From contig CAJCIJ010000138.1 of assembly GCA_903970315.1 (NCBI GenBank), positions 1 to 16,923 on the forward strand: a stretch of DNA of 16,923 nucleotides, read 5' to 3'. The stretch comes from Actinomycetota bacterium. Its GTDB lineage: Bacteria; Actinomycetota; Thermoleophilia; Solirubrobacterales; Solirubrobacteraceae. The position numbers and the translations under genes were made by a program. Positions 13,976 through 16,923 of the stretch are shown piece by piece. The notes below the pieces were generated by a model, which had not been told where the DNA came from, searched no databases, and saw nothing but the letters and a program-made list of their open reading frames with translations. Position 1 is the first letter of the stretch, and each line of letters begins with the position of its first letter.

Positions 13976-14026
13976 AGCTTGGGTGCTCGGCAGCGCGAAC
14001 CCAAGGGTGCCAGCTTGGGGACCCAA
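13976..14026. promoter_or_regulatory. Duplicated operator-like inverted repeats between ftsH-like gene and ATP-grasp operon
   Basis: AGCTTGGG occurs at 13976-13983 and again at 14012-14019, each followed by its partner ACCCAA (13999-14004 and 14021-14026). The first pair extends to a perfect seven-base CTTGGGT/ACCCAAG inverted repeat with a 14-base loop. The second is a compact near-palindrome, TTGGGGACCCAA. The two left arms are 36 bases apart. The rest of the 283-base gap (13847-14129) holds a possible plus-strand -10 (TGTAAT, 14074-14079, five of six matches) without a clear -35. A regulator-binding role for both divergent units is plausible. Confidence 0.45.
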
Positions 14027-14129
14027 AGTCAAGCGGACCGCGGTGTTTGCGACATATGCGTCCGCCAATGGGGTGTAATTGCTCCACGTGTCCAAGGCGC
14101 CTCGGCCATCCCCGCGGAAGGATCTGCGC

Positions 14130-15740
14130 ATGACTGCACCGGCAGCGGCGTCTGCCACGGCGGGCTATCAGCCAGACGCCCGGTTCATGGACGAGCTTTT
14201 TGAGCCCGACGGCACGCCGCGGCCGGTTGCTCGCGCGCTGGTGGACGCGCTGGAGCACCTTGGGCCAGACGGCCTGGTCGAGGCCGGGCGCCGGCGCGAC
14301 GCCATATTCGTAGCGCAGGCGATCACGTTTGAGACCAAGGGGGACGGAGGCTCCACGCATGAACGCCCGTTCCCACTGGATCTCGTCCCACGCATCCTGT
14401 CGGCCGACGAATGGGTGGCCATCAAGCGTGGCTTGGCGCAGCGCATCCGGGCCTTGAACCACTTCGTTGACGACGTCTACCACGGCCGCGAGATCATTCG
14501 CGAAGGGATCGTGCCCTGGCTGCTCGTCGCTTCCTGCCCGCATTTCGAGCGCGCTGTTCACGACATTCACTCGCCCGGGGGCGTGTATACGCACGTGGCC
14601 GGCTGTGACCTGGTGCGCGATCGCGACGGTACCTGGCGAGTGCTGGAGGACAACGTACGGGTGCCCTCCGGGGTGTCCTACGTGCTCGAGAACCGCGCTG
14701 CGATGGCGCGGCTGGTGCCGGAGCTGTTTGCTCGCTACCCCGTGCGCCCCGTGGACCACTATCCGCAGCTGCTGTTGCGCGCGCTGCGCGCCATGGCCCC
14801 GTCGGCGGCAAGCGAGGCGACGGTGGTGGTCTGGACGCCGGGCCCCGCAAATCCCGCCTACTTCGAGCACGCCTTTCTGGCGCGCCAGATGGGCGTGGAG
14901 CTGGTGGAAGCGTCTGATCTGGTCGTCCGCGACGAGATGCTCTATCTGCGCACAACCAGGGGCCTGGAGCGGGCACACACGGTGTACCGGCGGCTGGACG
15001 ACGGCTTCATCGACCCGCTGTCGTTTCGCCCGGACTCGCTGCTTGGCGTGCCGGGCCTGATCCGTGCCTACAGGGCGGGCAACGTGGCGATCGCCAACGC
15101 GCCCGGGACTGGTGTGGCCGACGACAAGGCGATCTACAGATTCGTTCCGGACATGATCCGCTTCTATCTCTCGGAGGAGCCCATCCTCCACAACGTCGAA
15201 ACCTACCTGCTGTCGGACCCCGAAGTGCTCGAGTACGTGCTCGCCCGGCTGGACACCCTGGTGGTCAAGCCCACGGGCGAGTCGGGTGGACGGGGCGTGC
15301 TGATCGGTCCCAACGCCGAGGAGGCCGAGATCGAGCATATGCGGGGAGTCCTGCGTTCAGACCCCGGCAGGTGGATCGCCCAGGACCTGGTGTCGCTATC
15401 GACCGTGCCCACCATCGACGGCGACGGGTCGCTGCATCCCCGCCACGTCGATCTGCGTCCCTTTGCCGTCTTTGGCGAACGCATCGACATCGTCCCCGGG
15501 GGCCTGACGCGCGTGGCGTTGCAAGAGGGCTCGCTGATCGTCAACTCCTCCCAAGGCGGCGGCTCAAAGGACACGTGGGTGCTGGCCGACGGCGAAGACT
15601 CCGAGCCGCAGGTCTCACCGCTTGCCGAGCCGACCGCCCAGGAGCTGCCCGACCTGCCGGACCTGCGCTTTGGCCAGTGGACCGATCAACAGCAGCAACA
15701 GCAGCAGAGCAAGCAGCAAAGCGGGCAGGCGAGCGACTGA
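14130..15740 (+). CDS. Circularly permuted ATP-grasp protein (DUF404/DUF407 type)
   Basis: This 536-residue protein starts at an ATG with a strong GGAAGGA seven bases upstream; an in-frame TTG at 14079 lacks support. It matches the circularly permuted ATP-grasp family by GGVYTHVAGCDLVRDRDGTW (150-169), then RVLEDNVRVPSGVSYVLENR (170-189), DDKAIYRFVPDMI (331-343), VVKPTGESGGRGV (378-390), LRPFAVFG (442-449) and SLIVNSSQGGGSKDTWVL (468-485). ATP-grasp enzymes form acyl-phosphate intermediates and ligate carboxylates to amines, so a peptide or amide ligase is likely; the substrate is unknown. The Gln-rich tail (seven consecutive Q at 520-526) is not part of the family core. It overlaps the alpha-E gene by one base (TGATG). 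The trio ATP-grasp, alpha-E and transglutaminase is recurrent in bacteria and has been discussed in comparative-genomics work as a peptide-modification system. Confidence 0.92.
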   Translation: MTAPAAASATAGYQPDARFMDELFEPDGTPRPVARALVDALEHLGPDGLVEAGRRRDAIFVAQAITFETKGDGGSTHERPFPLDLVPRILSADEWVAIKRGLAQRIRALNHFVDDVYHGREIIREGIVPWLLVASCPHFERAVHDIHSPGGVYTHVAGCDLVRDRDGTWRVLEDNVRVPSGVSYVLENRAAMARLVPELFARYPVRPVDHYPQLLLRALRAMAPSAASEATVVVWTPGPANPAYFEHAFLARQMGVELVEASDLVVRDEMLYLRTTRGLERAHTVYRRLDDGFIDPLSFRPDSLLGVPGLIRAYRAGNVAIANAPGTGVADDKAIYRFVPDMIRFYLSEEPILHNVETYLLSDPEVLEYVLARLDTLVVKPTGESGGRGVLIGPNAEEAEIEHMRGVLRSDPGRWIAQDLVSLSTVPTIDGDGSLHPRHVDLRPFAVFGERIDIVPGGLTRVALQEGSLIVNSSQGGGSKDTWVLADGEDSEPQVSPLAEPTAQELPDLPDLRFGQWTDQQQQQQQSKQQSGQASD

Positions 15741-16675
15741 TGTTGGCGCGAATCGCTCGGGAGCTTTACTGGCTTGGCCGTAACCTGGCGCGGGCAGAGT
15801 TCACAGCGCGTGCCGTGGAGGCTGTGTTCCAGTCCGAGCTCCACGGTGCCTTTGACTCTCCCAGCGTCACCTTCGGCGCCGGTGGGCTGCTGGCGATGCT
15901 GGGCGCCTTCGACGACACGCAGCCCACGGGCACCGAGGCGCTAGCCCAGCTGACCTTGGACGCCGCCCGCCCCGGCTCGATGCTCGCCAGCGTCGAGCGG
16001 GCCCGGGACGGGGCAAGCACGGTGCGTGATGTCATCAGCGCCGAGATGTGGGAGGCGATCAACATCACTGCCTTGGGCCTCCGCGGCGGTGGCCAGCCGG
16101 GATGGGCGGCGGCCTCGGGGCCGTATCTGTCCTCGCAGTACGTCAAGGAACGCACAGCGCTCATCTGGGGGGTCGCGGGACGCTCGATGCTGCGCGATGA
16201 AGCAAAGTGCTTTTTGGATGCCGGTGGGCTGATCGAGGTCTCGGACATGGTGCTGCGGATGTTGCGCGTCGCACTGCCCGGCCCGGACAGTCCGCGCGCC
16301 GATGGCTATGCGCCGATCCTGCTCAAGGCGGTGGGCGGCCTGCACGCATATCTGCGCGCCGTCACATCGCCACCCAACGCCCACCCCGTGGCGCGCTTTC
16401 TGCTGTTCGAGCGCGCCTATCCCGACAGCGTGGCCGCCTGCGTGGACTCGCTGCACGCCGCCTTTACGGCCGCCGACTCCGGCCCACGCAACTCCACGCC
16501 GGTGCTGCGTGTCAGCCGTCTGGCCGCCGACCTTGACTTTCAGCGCCGGGCACTTCCCGACGGCGCCGAGCTCACGAGTATCTGTGAGCGCACCCAGCAG
16601 GAGCTCGCCCGGATCGATCAAGATGTGGCCGAGCGGTATTTTGCCGGCGCTGCCGCGCCGGGGGCCTGGAACTAG
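15740..16675 (+). CDS. Alpha-E domain protein (DUF403)
   Basis: This 311-residue, largely helical protein begins MLARIARELYWLGRNLARAEFTAR, the hallmark N-terminus of alpha-E/DUF403 proteins. ISAEMWEAIN follows at ~99-108 and FLLFERAYPDSVAAC at ~231-245, again typical of the family. The start is the ATG in the stop of the ATP-grasp gene, implying coupled translation and probably a physical or pathway partnership. No biochemical activity is established for the family, and I see no catalytic signature beyond the conserved polar residues in the first helices. A 21-base gap separates it from the transglutaminase gene. An open frame upstream in the ATP-grasp gene is only overlap. Confidence 0.91.
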   Translation: MLARIARELYWLGRNLARAEFTARAVEAVFQSELHGAFDSPSVTFGAGGLLAMLGAFDDTQPTGTEALAQLTLDAARPGSMLASVERARDGASTVRDVISAEMWEAINITALGLRGGGQPGWAAASGPYLSSQYVKERTALIWGVAGRSMLRDEAKCFLDAGGLIEVSDMVLRMLRVALPGPDSPRADGYAPILLKAVGGLHAYLRAVTSPPNAHPVARFLLFERAYPDSVAACVDSLHAAFTAADSGPRNSTPVLRVSRLAADLDFQRRALPDGAELTSICERTQQELARIDQDVAERYFAGAAAPGAWN

Positions 16676-16696
16676 ACAGGGACCAACAGGAGGGAC

Positions 16697-16923
16697 ATGC
16701 ACTTCACCATCCGTTACCTAAGTGAGTACCGCTACGGTGGCCCGGTCACCGACAACCTCAACGCCCTGCGCGTGCGGCCGGCCGCCACGCTCTGGCAGGC
16801 CTGCGATGAGTTCCAGACTCGCATCTCGCCGGATGCACGCGTCAGCCGGCACGTGGACTACTTCGGCACCGAGGTGCAGGAGTTCGCCGTTGTGGCCCCT
16901 CACGACGGCCTGACCATCGACGT
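16697..16923 (+). CDS. Transglutaminase-like protein, N-terminal part, cut by window edge
   Basis: Seventy-five codons are visible from the ATG at 16697, beginning MHFTIRYLSEYRYGGPVTDN and continuing LNALRVRPA through VDYFGTEVQEFAV. This is the bacterial transglutaminase-like N-terminal domain (beta-rich). The catalytic Cys-His-Asp transglutaminase core should lie beyond the right edge and is not seen. AGGAGGG (16688-16694) precedes the ATG, though with a very short spacing. Following an ATP-grasp and alpha-E pair, it completes the recurrent trio. These proteins may act as peptidases or amide-forming enzymes on the product of the ATP-grasp partner; that is inference from the genomic association. 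Confidence 0.88.
   Translation, partial: MHFTIRYLSEYRYGGPVTDNLNALRVRPAATLWQACDEFQTRISPDARVSRHVDYFGTEVQEFAVVAPHDGLTID

Noticed and set aside
14081..14094. Possible second parS (CTCCACGTGTCC context)
   Set aside because: Only the CACGTG core matches; the flanking arms are not palindromic and lack the GTT/AAC ends.
14079..14129. TTG-initiated N-terminal extension of the ATP-grasp protein
   Set aside because: The ATG at 14130 has a strong, well-spaced ribosome-binding site and the extension has no family similarity; a -10-like TGTAAT overlaps the TTG.
13848..15338. 496-codon minus-strand open frame opposite the ATP-grasp gene
   Set aside because: Despite its length it has no family motifs and covers the strongly conserved ATP-grasp core on the other strand; GC-rich antisense frames often stay open.
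15687..15730. CRISPR-like or microsatellite array
   Set aside because: It is a short in-frame Gln-codon run inside the ATP-grasp gene, not a repeat-spacer structure.

Overview
This is a GC-rich window, roughly two thirds G+C by eye, centred on a chromosomal replication-origin neighbourhood. The order dnaN-dnaA on the minus strand, divergent from rpmH-rnpA-yidD-yidC-khpB(jag)-rsmG-parA-parB on the plus strand, is the conserved bacterial origin block. Three things point to Actinomycetota: a KhpB lacking the Jag-N domain, a YidC of the short Gram-positive type with a basic tail, and a ferredoxin-reductase/desaturase pair of the mycobacterial Rv3230c/DesA3 type. A Thermoleophilia-like lineage is my best guess, but that is inference and no marker here proves it.

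Layout. Bases 1-1089 hold dnaN, cut at the left edge a few codons short of its C-terminus. Bases 1194-2639 hold dnaA. The dnaA-rpmH gap (2640-2878) is the divergence point of the two transcription directions and so an origin candidate, though it has no convincing DnaA-box cluster. Bases 2879-5254 are a tight translationally coupled cluster (4-, 4- and 1-base overlaps from rnpA to khpB). rsmG follows, and its start codon lies inside a perfect 16-bp palindrome (5262-5277) that looks like the parS site for the ParB encoded 1.6 kb downstream. parA is preceded by two inverted repeats. parB is followed by tRNA-Ile(GAU), a strong hairpin and a small secreted protein of unknown function.

The right half is accessory. 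A MerR-type regulator (minus strand) is divergent from a coupled pair: a flavin/[2Fe-2S] reductase and a three-histidine-box membrane fatty-acid desaturase. This looks like a self-contained regulated lipid-desaturation module. Convergent to it is a divergent FtsH-like membrane AAA+ zinc protease with an unusual extracytoplasmic domain. Divergent from that protease, across a 283-bp gap with repeated operator-like inverted repeats, is a coupled operon of a circularly permuted ATP-grasp protein, an alpha-E (DUF403) protein and a transglutaminase-like protein that runs off the right edge. This trio is a known but functionally uncharacterised peptide-ligation/modification system, and its placement beside an FtsH variant is the most interesting accessory context here.

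I see no CRISPR array, insertion sequence or rRNA, and only one tRNA. No intergenic stretch exceeds 300 bases.
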